DNA of 23,481 bases from an uncultured Prevotella sp. (lineage in GTDB: Bacteria > Bacteroidota > Bacteroidia > Bacteroidales > Bacteroidaceae), in the NCBI GenBank assembly GCA_900543975.1, contig UQTI01000045.1, positions 1 to 23,481 of the forward strand, given 5' to 3'. Each line of letters begins with the position of its first letter. Position 1 is the first letter of the stretch. The notes beneath the pieces are model-generated. The model was not told where the DNA came from, ran no database searches, and was given only the letters and a program-made list of their open reading frames with translations. Positions 23,193 through 23,481 of this stretch are shown one piece after another. Made by a program: the position numbers and the translations under genes.

Positions 23193-23481
23193 ATGAAAAT
23201 CAGAAGATTTTTAGCATTGGCATCTTTGGCTTTGTTGCCTTTGTGCAGCATGCAGGCAAAGACACAAGCTGCCGACGATGCTCAGATGAACCGGTTCATC
23301 GATGGCCTGATGGCCAAGATGACGCTACAGGAGAAGATCGGACAGCTAAACCTCTCCGTCACGGGAACAATCGTCACCGGACAAGCCAAGAGCAGCGACA
23401 TCGCCGGAAAGATAACGCGCGGCGAGGTGGGCGGACTGTTCAATCTTAAAGGCGTGAAGAACATACGCGACATGCAGAAGA
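23193..23481 (+). CDS. bglX: GH3-family beta-glucosidase, N-terminal fragment (cut by window end)
   Basis: Start of a periplasmic glycoside hydrolase family 3 enzyme of the BglX type, which removes beta-linked glucose (sometimes other sugars) from non-reducing ends. Only 96 residues are visible. They show a Sec signal (MKIRRFLALASLALLPLCSM, probable cleavage after QA), then the family opening FIDGLMAKMTLQEKIGQLNL and the segment GEVGGLFNLKGVKNIRDMQK, which parallels the N-terminus of E. coli BglX (MTVDEKIGQL, IRAMQ). The frame is open to the end of the window. Catalytic residues lie beyond it, so activity and exact specificity are unproven. The cysteine in LPLC lacks a small residue before it, so I do not call it a lipoprotein. 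Position after susCD marks it as part of the polysaccharide utilization locus. Confidence 0.85.
   Translation, partial: MKIRRFLALASLALLPLCSMQAKTQAADDAQMNRFIDGLMAKMTLQEKIGQLNLSVTGTIVTGQAKSSDIAGKITRGEVGGLFNLKGVKNIRDMQK

Overview
This looks like a chromosomal segment from a member of the Bacteroidales, most likely the Prevotella group. The evidence is a SusC/SusD pair, several Bacteroidetes-type promoters (TTTG, about 20 nt, then TAnnTTTG), lipoprotein signal peptides, a DUF6377-type TPR protein, and A-rich sequence rather than clear Shine-Dalgarno sites before start codons. Species cannot be fixed from the window. Every gene lies on the + strand. There are no tRNA or rRNA genes, CRISPR arrays, transposases or phage genes.

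Layout. Bases 1-53 hold the terminator of an upstream gene. Bases 55-1546 carry a CCA-adding tRNA nucleotidyltransferase with its own promoter, followed by a long terminator. Bases 1754-7904 are a complete tripartite RND efflux operon: periplasmic adaptor lipoprotein, inner-membrane pump and outer-membrane channel. An LpxA-type acyltransferase follows at 8060-8833, after a highly self-complementary gap. Bases 8941-10843 form a monocistronic unit for a membrane-anchored TPR/DUF6377 protein. Next come eight tandem 13-bp repeats (10864-10967), a perfect palindrome and a promoter.

The main interest is 11190-23481. One promoter appears to drive tatA, tatC, a cytoplasmic Gfo/Idh/MocA oxidoreductase, a second Gfo/Idh/MocA oxidoreductase with a textbook twin-arginine signal, two DUF1080 (3-keto-disaccharide hydrolase family) proteins, one secreted and one a lipoprotein, and a secreted xylose-isomerase-like TIM-barrel protein. 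A 474-bp structured gap leads to a SusC/SusD pair and then, past a hairpin, the start of a GH3 beta-glucosidase that runs off the window.

Inferred working model: SusCD imports an oligosaccharide or glycoside. GH3 cleaves ordinary beta-glucosides. The Tat-exported oxidoreductase, folded with its nicotinamide cofactor before export, oxidises a sugar hydroxyl (probably C3). The DUF1080 enzymes then split the activated keto-glycoside, and the isomerase and cytoplasmic oxidoreductase process the keto-sugar. This resembles the oxidation-elimination-reduction glycan route described for gut Bacteroidetes, but here the locus carries its own TatAC translocase. Substrate, regiochemistry and co-regulation are not shown by the sequence.

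A second theme is that several gaps between genes contain long imperfect inverted repeats. Nearly all their imperfections are G-U pairs in the + strand transcript, which suggests they act as RNA structures.
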